Shown: piece after piece, positions 33,338 through 44,380 of the stretch
Layout of the letters: each line of letters starts with the position of its first letter
How positions within the stretch are numbered: the stretch's first letter is position 1
From: Endocalyx cinctus
Lineage: Eukaryota > Ascomycota > Sordariomycetes > Amphisphaeriales > Apiosporaceae
Length of the DNA: 64,000 nucleotides
Assembly (NCBI GenBank): GCA_001600455.1
Contig: BCKC01000004.1
Coordinates: 2,108,001 to 2,172,000, forward strand
Reading direction: 5' to 3'
The notes under the pieces: generated by a model
What the model was told of the DNA's origin: nothing
Seen by the model: only the letters and a program-made list of their open reading frames with translations
The model's database searches: none
Position numbers and translations under genes: made by a program

Positions 33338-36300
33338 ATGTATGTGATATTTTTCCCCCGTTCTATCTTACTACGTTTTGATGACTTCTTTTTGCTCCTT
33401 CTGGTTCGTCTATCGCCATCATCTGGTTCATCTGGTCATATCGAGATAATCAAAGTGTCCGAATAATGGAAGGGAACACTCTTTCAATGATCACTTTACC
33501 AATAAAGCGAGGGATGCGGTAGAATGCGAATTACATTATCTCAATCCCCGTAGTGAACGTCATCTATATCAATCTTCCAAAAACTCATCCGTATTGATTA
33601 TTAGGGCTTCCCGTTATCCTGGATCTCGGTACGATGGAGACGCACGCCGCTCGAGATCCAGATCACCGGACCGGAGATCTATGTATAGCGATGGTGGCCC
33701 CCGCCGCTCTTCTGCAGAATCCCGGTCGAACAATTCGGCATTTCAGACCAATCGAGACTCCTTTCGTGACACCCTGCCGCGAGATACTCCCCGCGGACCG
33801 AAGGCGCTCCTAGATCCTCCCAGTGGACCTCGCGGTGGATATGGGGGAGACTTTCGTGGAAGAGGCAGAGGCAGAGGTCGGGGATGGAGAGACGATAGTC
33901 GGGATCGTGGACGCGAGCGAGATCTTGACTTTAGGGATCGCAGGGACAATTCTTATAGGGATGAAAGAAGCCGAGAGCGTGATCGTGGAGATTGGAGAGA
34001 CCGCGACAGGGATAGTTTTCGAGGCCGGCGACCTTCGCCTCGGGGACGATCGCCGCCACCCGGAAGGGATTTTCGAGATTCCAGAGATTTACGGGATGGT
34101 CCTTTAGGTGTCGATGCCGACCGGGCTAGACGCGGGTCTAGAGACGGTCCTCTTTCTGCTGGATCTTCTTCTTCTGACCCACCGTTTGGTCACTCGTACC
34201 GTGGTGGTTATAATGCTAGAGGGCGAGGACGTGGTCGTGGAGACTGGGACAACAGAGGTCGTGGGCGGGGATTCTATGAAGATAGATACGGCCCCCCCTT
34301 CCGAGCTCGTTCTCAGGAAGGGCGCTATCGAGATAGGGATGAACGTGACAGGGATACTAGGTACCCTGATAATGACTTGCGATCCCGAGATCCTCGAGAT
34401 ATACGGGACGACCATCCTCGAGAGCGGGATGTTCGACCAAAACTAGATAGGACCTCTCACGAACCTCCCCCATCGAATAAGGACGTGTCGCCCCCGCCCG
34501 TGGCCCCCGCTGCCCCGTCATTTGGGTCTGTTCCCAACAGGACACCCTCAACGGCTGATATCAGCTCGGCGACAGGTAAAGCACCACCTACCGGGCCGAG
34601 GGCGTTGAAGGAGCAGAAAGAAGACCGCCCAGCGCCGCCGAGTACATCCACGAATACGGATTCAAGACTACCTCCGACCGGACCCTCGAAGCCATCGTTT
34701 CTGGAAAGAAGCCCACCGATTCCTTCTGGCCCTAGATCGGCCCGACCTGGCCCTTCCAGCAAACAATGGATCAACCCAAACCTCAAAAACCGCGTCCCCG
34801 AGTCGCCTAAACTTAGTAGATCCCAAAGTATTGCCCAACCGCGACCTCCCGGCTTCCGCCCCGATGGATCCTTACCCGATCAGACCGCAGAGGGTAACCA
34901 AAGACCACCCAGTAGCGATGCAAAGGCGGACATTCGAGTCTCTCCCGCAGACGAGCAAATGCAAGATTTACATATTACCGACTCTGTAGGAGATTCTTCG
35001 GGAACCGAAAGACGGCCACAATCTGCGGGATCAACTGTTGACCAAGACAGTAAACCAAAGGACGTCCCTTTGCCATCAAAAAACGAAGATCAAATAACAG
35101 AGCTAGATGATCCGCCTCCCGCGGAAGGCCCTTCCGCCGACAAGGAAATGACTGACAATGTTCCCGAAGCAGGGCTTGACAAGAAGACAATTGACTCTAC
35201 TCGACGTACTCACTTTAAAATAGGTAAACACCGTTTAACTCTGCTAGGAAAGAAAGTCGAACAGCCGTTAGGAGACCAATCATCCGAATCCGACGACGAA
35301 GAATTTGGTGATATCATTGAATCCGAGATGGCTCAAGTGGAGGCAAAGCTCGCCCTCCTTCAAGAAGCCGACGAGATTCCTCTCGCCCCTGTAGTACGCT
35401 ATGCGATAGTTTCTCTTGAAGCTGTCGGGAGAGTTGTATCCGAAATGGAGGGACTGGTCGACATGATTGGTTCTATCCCAGTTGCGACTGTCGTCCCTCA
35501 GGATCCACCACCAAAAGAGTCCGAGCCTGAGCCTAAGTTGGAGTCTAAACCCGAACCCAAGAGTGAGGAAGTCCCCGTTATCGATGAGACCCCACTACCC
35601 GCCAAAGATCAGTCGGATGAAAAAGCAAAGACGCCATCACCAACGACTTCGAAACCACCGTTAGAACCTATTGCTGCGCGACCTGAGCAGCCCCAACCAT
35701 CCATTGAGCATGATGTCGACGTATTGGCGCCCGAGAACCCCGTCGAGGAAGAGAAGGCTAAAGGTGATGGTGAAGATGATGATGTGCTAATGAAGGACGT
35801 TCAAGAAATTCAGGAAGCGCCTGGGCTACAAGCGGATTCCGGAGAGGCGCTGTCCACATCTCATGCACCGTCACCCCTCCCGCCTTTTGAGGAGGCACAG
35901 ATCCACTCGGGAGAAGACAGCAAAAGAGCATCCAGTACACCCTCTCCGCCGGAGGACGAAGATGAAACGGACATCGATGATGTCGATCTTCAAACTATCG
36001 ATGTTGTGCGCGAATACATGACTACCCCCCCTCTCGACACCCTGCCCGACTTTGATGAGAAACCCTGGTATAAAGACGAGGTCTTTCTCAAGTCGATGGA
36101 TGCTACGCAGCCAAGTCTGAATAATTTTATCCTGAGAAGATTAAACGAGGACACGCGGACCCGAAACAGAGAAGAGTCACAGCTTCGTGATGAATATGTT
36201 ATAAAATACGATAACTATCTCCGATTTACCATGTCAGACGACCCAGTTGCCCTCAAAACAAGAGAGAAGTTCTTTCACCCCGATGTCATTGAACACTCTA

Positions 36301-39300
36301 CCCCAAAGCCTGGATACAGTGCAGAAGCTAAGCCAGAATCGACCAGACGTAGCAGATATGCATCCGAGCGTGACCTTCAGAGAGTCTTGGAGGAGTCAAG
36401 GCAGGTTGAAGACGAGAAGAGAGAACGCCAGTTACGCGCAGAAAAAGAAAAACACCGGATTGCTGAAAAGGAGGCAGTTTTACCTACTCAGTATATGACT
36501 ATCTCGGACTGGGAGCGCGATTTATATACCGATAACACCGGCCTCATACAACCCGAGAAGACCGTTGCGGCCTGGGAAGTTTTACCACCCGTGGATAACT
36601 TTACGGAGGAGGAAGTCGCTATCTTTGAGAAAGCGTATCTTGAGTTCCCCAAGCAGTGGGGACGGGTGTCTGACCCACTGGAGAACCGAGATTTTGGAAC
36701 TTGCATTCAGTTTTATTATCTTAAGAAGAACGACCTCAACCTCAAGGAGAAACTCAAGAAACAGCCTAAGAAGCGTAAGAAGGGACGAGGTAAGACGCGT
36801 TCAAGCGCTTTAGTCTCTGAATTGAGAACCGGAGACAACGATACAGAAGAGAATCCCGAAACTAGCGAGAACGGCGAAAGACGGCGGCCTCGCCGCGCAG
36901 CTGCTCCTACCTTCAACTCAGAAGCTACTCCTGCAACTGATGGTGAAGGTGGTACTCCTGCCGGTACGCCCGGGCGGCGAGGAGGTGGTGGTTCTAAGGC
37001 TGAGGGAGCTCCTGAGAAGCCGGAACGCAAGACTAGAGGTAGGCGAGCGGCGAAGGAGAAAGAGGCTAAGCAGCCGAGGGTGAACCAGACACTGGCAGCG
37101 GCACCACCTACTGGAGCAAAGGGCAATCGTTCTCGATCTAGCTCTCGAGTTCAAGGACCTGACTGGGCAGTCCAACCGGGATCCAATGAGATGCCACACA
37201 TGCCACCCCAGTATGACCCTGCTCAAACTAACACACCAGGCGCTCCGCTTGCCATACAAGGCTCGTTCCCACATACGCAGCCTATGGTAAGCCCCGAAAG
37301 GGGTATCCCTCCTGCTCCACCAGCCTCTATATCTGAGGTAATGGCGCCGCCACCACTGCGTCCTGAGCCACCATCTCAGCCGCAGGCCACGGTTACGACA
37401 TTCGAGATTGGTCAAACAACCCTATCAGACCGGAAATCGGGCACACAGGCATCTAGTTACTGGAGTGTGCCAGAAGCGCAAGACTTTCCATCACTACTTC
37501 GATCTTTTGGGAGTGATTGGGGGGCTATCGCCGCGCACATGCGGACAAAAACCGCAGTCATGGTAAGTAATATCCATTAAGCATGAAAACACGAGATACC
37601 ACGTGCTGACTATCGAAAAAAAAGGTTAAAAATTACTACGCCCGTAGGAAGGAAGGTAGTGATTGGGAAGCCATTGTGCAAGAGGCAGAAGCTAGAAAAG
37701 CTCGTGGTGAAATGAGACCACCACCCCCAGCCCCAAGTTCTAACGTTAAGAAGCGCTTTGATACGTCAACTACCCGACCACTTGCAGCCGCGGATACGGT
37801 TATGGAAGATGCGCCTCCACCTAAACCTGAACATCCTTTGACGGCCCAACCTATTACAGGTCGCTTTAACGTACCGATTGCGGCTCAGCCGCCGCAGCCA
37901 GCAGCTGTCCAATCTCCATTTGTTCAGCCAGCTCAGCCCCCTGCGCATGTGCAAGCCCACACGGCTGTTCAGCCTGTTCAGCAACCCTTAGCGCAACCAG
38001 TGACGCAAACTATGTCACCTGGTCCCCGACCCTTGAGAGCCCCCCTTCCCTTTTCTGAACGAGATCGAGAACCACTTCTTCCACAGACGACTCGTACCCC
38101 ATTGGTTCAGAAACCAACACCACCAGTTGCCACACCTTCCGAACACTCAATGAGGCACCCATTACCTAACTCATTGCTCGATTCGCAAGTGGAACGACCA
38201 AAAGCCGAGCCCAAGCCGCCAAAGGAGCCGATCCGTCAGCAAGAACGTCAGCAAGAACGTCAGCCAATGCGTGTAAAGCAGGAACCGGACGTAATTCACC
38301 AATATGACCCCTTCTCATTACAGCCTCCACTTGGCCGCATGGCTCCGCCACGAGCCGAAACCCTTTCTTTATCTCGTCCGCCGGAACCACCTCGTTCAGT
38401 AGCACCCGCGCCTCAGGCACCCTTCGCTGTTCTCCAACAGCAACAGACCGGACGAGGATTACTGAACGAGTCCCATCCATCGCCTCCAGCACCTCCGCGC
38501 CCCCTATCAAACTTATCAAGGCCATTGTCTAGCACCAGTGCCGGCGGGGAGCCCTACGGAAATATCCCACCTGCACAACGAACCCCACCTGCAGTCGCTC
38601 CTGTGCCGACGCGCCCCCCAGAACGTAAGACGTCCAATCTGATGGCACTTTTGAACGACGATCCTCCGCCTCCGCCTAAGCGAGTTGCGGAAGTTCCGGT
38701 GGCGTCGAAGCCATCCTCGACACCTCCACCCCAGCATAATCTTTCGCGACCTCCGCCACCTCCACCCCCTCCATCTCATATTCGCCGTGAATCTGCTCAC
38801 CCCGAGCCTCAGCCTTACGGATATGGACGGAATCCTCCTCCGGCAGCACCATCCTCGATGCCCTCCTTGAAACCGTATTCATCTGCATCCCCTCAAACCC
38901 AGCCGCAAGCTCCACCCAGACATTTACCTGTAGAGACAGCTACGGATCGTGATTATTTTGGCGGACGGCCGCGCCCATTTAGTACTCACCAGTCACCAGT
39001 CACAAATTCGCCATCCACTCCTCATCACTACCCACCTCCTAGCCAGCCAGCTCAGCAAGTGTCATATCAGCCTCAAGCGTCATATTCATACGGCGCTCAG
39101 GTGCAACAGCAGCCACCCAGTGCTGCCTCACCTCCACCCCAATATGGGGCCCACCCTTCTGCGTCTAGGAGTCACGAGCCGCCCCCTCAATCTGGACGCG
39201 AACCAAGTTGGGCTGGAGCACATCAAGGTCACGTACCCCAACAACATCAACCGCAACCGCAACAGCAGCCAACCTGGGCGACTCACCCACCTCCACCACC

Positions 39301-39907
39301 AAAGTCCACGCAGCCGCCGCCAACACAATCGGCCTGGGCCGCGCAACATGCGTCGACACCCAAGCCACCCCCGCCGAGCAGTTCTGTTCCGCCTCAACCA
39401 TCATGGAATGCGGCACCGCCACCGCCACGTGGACACGACGCTATGGCCCTTCGCGATGTCCGCGATGTCCGCGACGTCCGCGACGTCCGGGATGTCCGGG
39501 ATGTCCGTGATGTGCGCGATATGCGTGATGTGCGCGATGTGTACTCACCGCATAGAATGCAGCCTCCTCTACAGGCACCATACTCACAAAGCTCTCGAGC
39601 ACCTGAACCACCACCTAGCCAAGCACCAGCCGGATATCCTCGCTACGCCAATGCGCCGATGTCCGGTAGAGATCCCCGCGACCCAGGTCCGCCCAGGAGC
39701 TACACGCCCGTCAGCGCGTACGATGCTCGTCCATACCCCCCATCCGGGCAAGACATTCGTGAGGCTCAATTACGCGAACAGCAGCAGCAGCAGCAGCACC
39801 AGCAACAGCAGCAACAGCACCAGCAGACGATTCTGCAACAACAGCTGAGACCACAGGACAATAGGCACATCTATGAGCGACCTCCGCCCGACAGGTACGG
39901 GAGATAG
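33338..39907 (+). CDS. SNT1: Snt1/SMRT-like double SANT-domain corepressor subunit
   Basis: Chromatin scaffold resembling yeast Snt1 of the Set3 histone deacetylase complex (animal NCoR/SMRT). Predicted exons: AT at 33338-33339, then 33605-37562 and 37625-39907, about 2,080 residues. The start codon appears split by an intron 33340-33604 (GTATGT donor), giving MASRYPGSRYDG. Order: Arg/Gly/Asp-rich N-terminus with RDR repeats; long Pro/Ser/Glu-rich disorder; a conserved helical block (about 810-960, KPWYKDEVFLKSM...); SANT 1 (about 995-1055, FTEEEVAIFEKAYLEFPKQW); basic linker; SANT 2 (about 1285-1330, across the second intron); and a Pro/Gln-rich tail with an Arg-Asp-Val repeat and poly-Gln. 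The DAD-SANT region binds and activates the deacetylase in the animal homologues. The stop at 39905 may not be the true end (see findings). Confidence 0.88.
39452..39541 (+). repeat. In-frame 9-nt tandem repeat (Arg-Asp-Val) in SNT1
   Basis: About ten copies of a CGYGAYGTC-like 9-mer encode consecutive Arg-Asp-Val units, one being Arg-Asp-Met. Such a minisatellite can vary in copy number between strains. Confidence 0.9.
39779..39845 (+). repeat. CAG/CAA repeat encoding poly-Gln in SNT1
   Basis: Run of CAG and CAA codons broken by a few His codons near the C-terminus of the SANT protein. Confidence 0.85.
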
Positions 39908-41777
39908 GAGCAACCGTATTTATTATCTGGCGAGGAGTACACGCTATCCGTGACTGCTGCCACAGCACCTCGCTACACATGGCAGCCTCGTTGCATTTGT
40001 TGTGAAAGGCAGGAGGGAATGCATAGTACCCAAGTCGACCGTTTTTACGATGATCCTGACCTTTATCAGGCTTAGCAGTATGAAGATTACGATGGGCTGC
40101 CCCATGATGATCGCCAGTACTACTAACGTACGTTTTATAATCCTAAAAGTCAATCTGGACAGTCCGATGGTACAAAACAAAAGTGAGGCAGCTATGGCAA
40201 TACGTTTGAAGGAATCAATAATCTTTCAAAATCACTTAAAATCAATCCAATTCGATGGACGTCTCAAGCCCCCGCCCGCCACAAAGAATATACATAGATT
40301 TCACATGTTTCTCATGAATAATATTTACTGCGGTGTGGAAGGTGGCGTTTCTATGGGGCAAATCGACGGGCTCATATGCATTGTTGGTACTACCTAATAT
40401 TCTTTGTATTGTTTGAATTTCGAGGAGGGATGCTGGAGTTTGATGACGGTTATCTCTTCTTTGCTCGGTTTATTCTTCACTGGAAAAGTAAATATGATGG
40501 ACCATTTGAAATAAAAATAGAAATAGACACTCCTATCATTTCCTTCGCTCATGTAAAGCAGTTCTGCTTACTCGACCGTTGGCAAGGGAGGGAAACAGAG
40601 GAAGGAAAGAAAATACGAGAGGTGGTGAAAGAAGATAGCAGGGTGATGAGACTCCTTGCAGGGGAATACCAGCACGATTTTACTTGAACACTGGAGCAAA
40701 GGGGAGAAAATACGTTCAGCCTTAATCATGGCTTCCAGTCTCTTGTACATTCTTTTTCTTACTTCTTATTTGTCGCGAATTAGTTTTGTGGCCGATCTGA
40801 TCACATTGTCTGAGTACATAAAAATCAACCGATGAATTTAAAATATTTGATCCTTAGCCTATCTCTTTCCCTCGTCTATGCGAGTAGCAATGATACGATA
40901 ATAGATTTTTTCTTTTTAAGTGACATGATGATTCTCACCCAACAGGAAGGAATAAAGTCTATTACTCTAGATATTATTAATGTTGTTTCACCCAGCAATA
41001 TCCAAAGTCAAGGGAGAAGGTCAGCATATATCGATCTTGAAAAAAACCTGTCTAGTCAACCCTACATATATATATTTCGAGAATATTTTTTAGTCCATAA
41101 GAGGTATATTCAGCTGCGATATGCAGAAGGACCGTTTGTGCCTTTACCGTAGAGGAGACCACCATATCATTTAAGCGAATGAAAGATATCGGTATCGTCT
41201 TTTCTCCGCGGTGGAAAAGAATAGGGGAACCATTCCGCTTATTTGGGAGTCTTACCGCTTGGTATAGACTCTCTGTGTCTTACTATATATACGACATTTT
41301 ATAAATTAAATACTGGTCTTGCTGTCTTCCGGCTAGTGGTATAGCGAAGCTTTTCCTATCTTGTTTCTTATTTGGTGTTGAAGATGATCTGTACGCTATT
41401 GGTAGAGAATAAGGATCAAGGCAAAATTGATCCGGTATCTTGATGCTTGCCAGCAAGATCCAAGCAAGAAAATGATGAAGCTCAGAACTGAATGTCCGGT
41501 GTTGAGGATCGTTTTTTGCTACGTTCTTTAATCAGTCAGGTATAAGATTATATAAAAGGATCCAAGGCAAGTCACAGGATAGCTTTTTCACACGTGCCAT
41601 TTCGTTTTCTACGAAGGCCATTTTATCGTACATTGCAAGCTATCTTCTAGGTCTAAACTGGTATCGATCTTTGACCACGGAAAAATGGACAAAGTTGTAT
41701 ATATGGAGACATAATGGTATAAAAACGACAGGGTGTGTAGTGTAGTGAACTTGGCTTTGCCCAGACACGTCAAACTT
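39908..41777. other. Convergent intergenic region, 1.9 kb
   Basis: The first 220 bp continue the SNT1 reading frame apart from two TAG codons (39905, 40073) and end in TAA at 40124. The remainder to ALG2 shows only short AT-rich frames at 40376-40687 and 40832-41152 without domain; I call no gene. Confidence 0.45.
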
Positions 41778-43282
41778 TTACATGAACACCTTGATAATAA
41801 CAGCAAATACCGCAATAACAGCCCCTATAGCCCCGAAGATGGGAACTAATAGCGCTTTCTTTGAAAACGTATCTGGGGTTTGAATCATGGCGTCCACGAT
41901 CTCGTCTAGGCGCTTGGCCATTTGCTCTTCCCCGAAACCGTCCTGGACTCTTTTGATTCCTTCTTTCGACATGAGCGCTAACTCATCTTCTTTCATGCGG
42001 TGGAGCACCTTGTCCATAACATCGGTCCATTGAGCGATTTCGTTAGGTGGTCGTAGCCAGCCTGTGACTCCTTCGACGACGGTTTCAGTGGGGCCGCCAG
42101 TATTAGCAGCTAGAACCGGTAATCCCATGAGCATAGCTTCAAGAGGTACGATACCAAAGTGTTCATTCGACGGAGTGTAAATTAGGAGTCTTGCCGAGGA
42201 TAATAACATCTCCTTCAGCAGATTTGGTACGTTGTGAAGGAAGACAACCTCGACGTCACTCGGTACTTCCTGGGCAGTAGGCAGCGTCTTCACCGTCATG
42301 TTGGTCAGCCCCAAAGACTCGGCTAGGTCGACTAATTCTTTGTGGTATCCGACATTCTCCGCTACACGAGGATCATAACCGCCAGCGACGGCAAGTCTAA
42401 CGCCTTTCCTAGCTTCTTTGCTCAATCCGGCGAAGGCCTTGATAGCCAGAGCGATGTCCTTTTTACGCTCGAACCGATTTATGCTGAGTAAAAACTTCAC
42501 GCCATTCCAAAGTGGCTTTTCGTCCGATCGCTTCTTTTTCGGCTTCGTATCGACGCAAGGGTACACCGTCTCCAGCTCTTTCCTACTCGCTAGGTCCGGC
42601 CATGTTTTGCTGACAACGCCCTTTGTGAAGTTAGAGTTGACGGCGATGGTATGGGCGAAGCTCATGCTCCACTGCTCCCAAAGATCAAATGGTATACGGT
42701 AGGCGCGTTTCCACCATTTCTGCCTACCCTGCACGAGGAGAAGGTCGGGGAAATGGCAGTAGAAAAATATGCGACCCTCGGGATGAAAGAATCGTAACAA
42801 AGGTAAACCGGCGCTTAATTGATCGACGAAGTATGCATCGGGACGCAATTCTCTCAGTTCAGATGTAAAGTATATTTGGAAAATTAGGTGGAATTGTCGT
42901 AGTATAGCGCATAGGATACTGAAGCGTGAAAATATGGAAGGTGGAATCACGGTGTTGCCTCGTACTCGAACATCAAGGGTACCTAGAAGTATTTAATATT
43001 AGCATATTATTCGATCTTATGCTATGTTATGTTATATTAATTGAAGAGATAGAAAAGAAAAGAAAAGAGAGAGGGGAAGAAATAAAGGGGAATAGTACCA
43101 TCTCGAGCCTCGTCAAAGCAATGAGCAGGATCACAATGACTCGTAAAAATGACGATTTTATGTCCCCGGTTTTGTAGACCAACTGCGGCGTCGACAACTA
43201 GTCTTTCGGCTCCTCCAATTCCTAAATCAGGATGTAAAAATACGATGGTCTTGCTATCTCCTTTTTTGTTTGGTTTCGTCAT
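41778..43282 (-). CDS. ALG2: ALG2 alpha-1,3/1,6-mannosyltransferase
   Basis: Adds the second and third mannose (GDP-Man donor) to the dolichol-linked N-glycan precursor on the cytosolic face of the ER. Exons 43282-43099 and 42982-41778 join in frame (462 residues). GT-B fold, family GT4: the N-terminal HPDLGIGGAERLVVDAA, the middle VNSNFTKGVV and FLLSINRFERKKDI, and the donor-site pair ESxG-like NEHFGIVPLEAM (the E-x7-E motif) followed by GGPTETV. The last 25 residues form a hydrophobic anchor ending at IIKVFM, which fits the C-terminal membrane attachment of fungal Alg2. The ATG at 43282 is the only true ATG near the start. Confidence 0.95.
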
Positions 43283-44380
43283 ATTCACAAAGAGATAAAC
43301 GAAAACGTGTTGTCCATCCTTGACTGGATTTGAATGATTGTAGAGAAGGTTAGGAAATTTTACGCGTGTGACGTTAAGAGAAGCTTCTAAACTGGCCTGT
43401 TCAGCCCTACGAGTCCCTTCTCCACTTCCATTTGACCCCTTCTGTCCTGCCCCTCTACACTACTTCAACCTGCCCCGTCAGCCCCGCAATCCCCTGTTTC
43501 TTCACGACACGATAAGTAAGATATCGGAATCACTAGTAATGGATACTCTCTATACGATAATACTAGTTACTGGCAATACTAAGTAGAATAAAAGGTCAAT
43601 TGAAAAGTTAAGCGAGGTTTACTGTTCACCAATTACGGGAAATATGGCCGTTATTCATGAAGATTGGTTAATATATTAAGTACGGAGGCAGGGAGGTAAC
43701 ACGTGAGGGAAATTGTAGGTACATATGCCGCCTCCCGGTAGACCATATGCCCTGATGCGTTAAGTGATTTAACCTAGGTCAAAGGACACAAACAATACCT
43801 ACGCAACTAAGCAGCTAGGTAGGCTGATATCGACATATACATACACAATGTATTTAATTTCCGAGTGCAAGAGATAATCTAAATATGCCTGTTGGTTCTT
43901 ACTATCTCATAATATTGTATCCCGACCACCAAGGCCTGACTGAAAAGGTCCGGACTTCGCCAATACTGAATCTATCAGAGAAACTAGTAACCCTACCCAT
44001 TTGCTAGGCATCTTTCAGAAACTTATCGACTCCTTTATTTTCCTCGTGTGAGGGTTTTTGTTCATAACCACTTCTCAAATTTTAAATAAACTTCAGTCGC
44101 TTCCTTGCTCATAAAATACAGACGCCTCAAAATGCAAGGGGTATGTTGACACTAATGCTGTAAACTGATCCCACCCTCCGGTAACACACTCGGAAAAGAA
44201 AAGAAGAAAAGAGAAAAACGAGAAAAGAAGTTCCAAGATCACTTAAACCGAACATCGAGACGCCAAATGTCCAATTCTATGATATCCGTTCCCAAAACTC
44301 CGAACAACGAACTGAAAGTGTCGACTTATTTTTTTATTTTTATTTTTTTCTTCTTTCTGACTTGCGCGGGAGTTCTGTTT
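43283..44380. other. Intergenic region between ALG2 and KCS1
   Basis: ALG2 promoter and KCS1 3' flank. AT-rich with a few TAGGTA words near 43760-43825. No gene seen. Confidence 0.4.

Noticed and set aside
40002..41152. Several plus-strand frames of about 100 codons between SNT1 and ALG2
   Set aside because: Composition is AT-driven, no domain is seen, and the starts are mostly not ATG; the first overlaps the likely SNT1 3' end.
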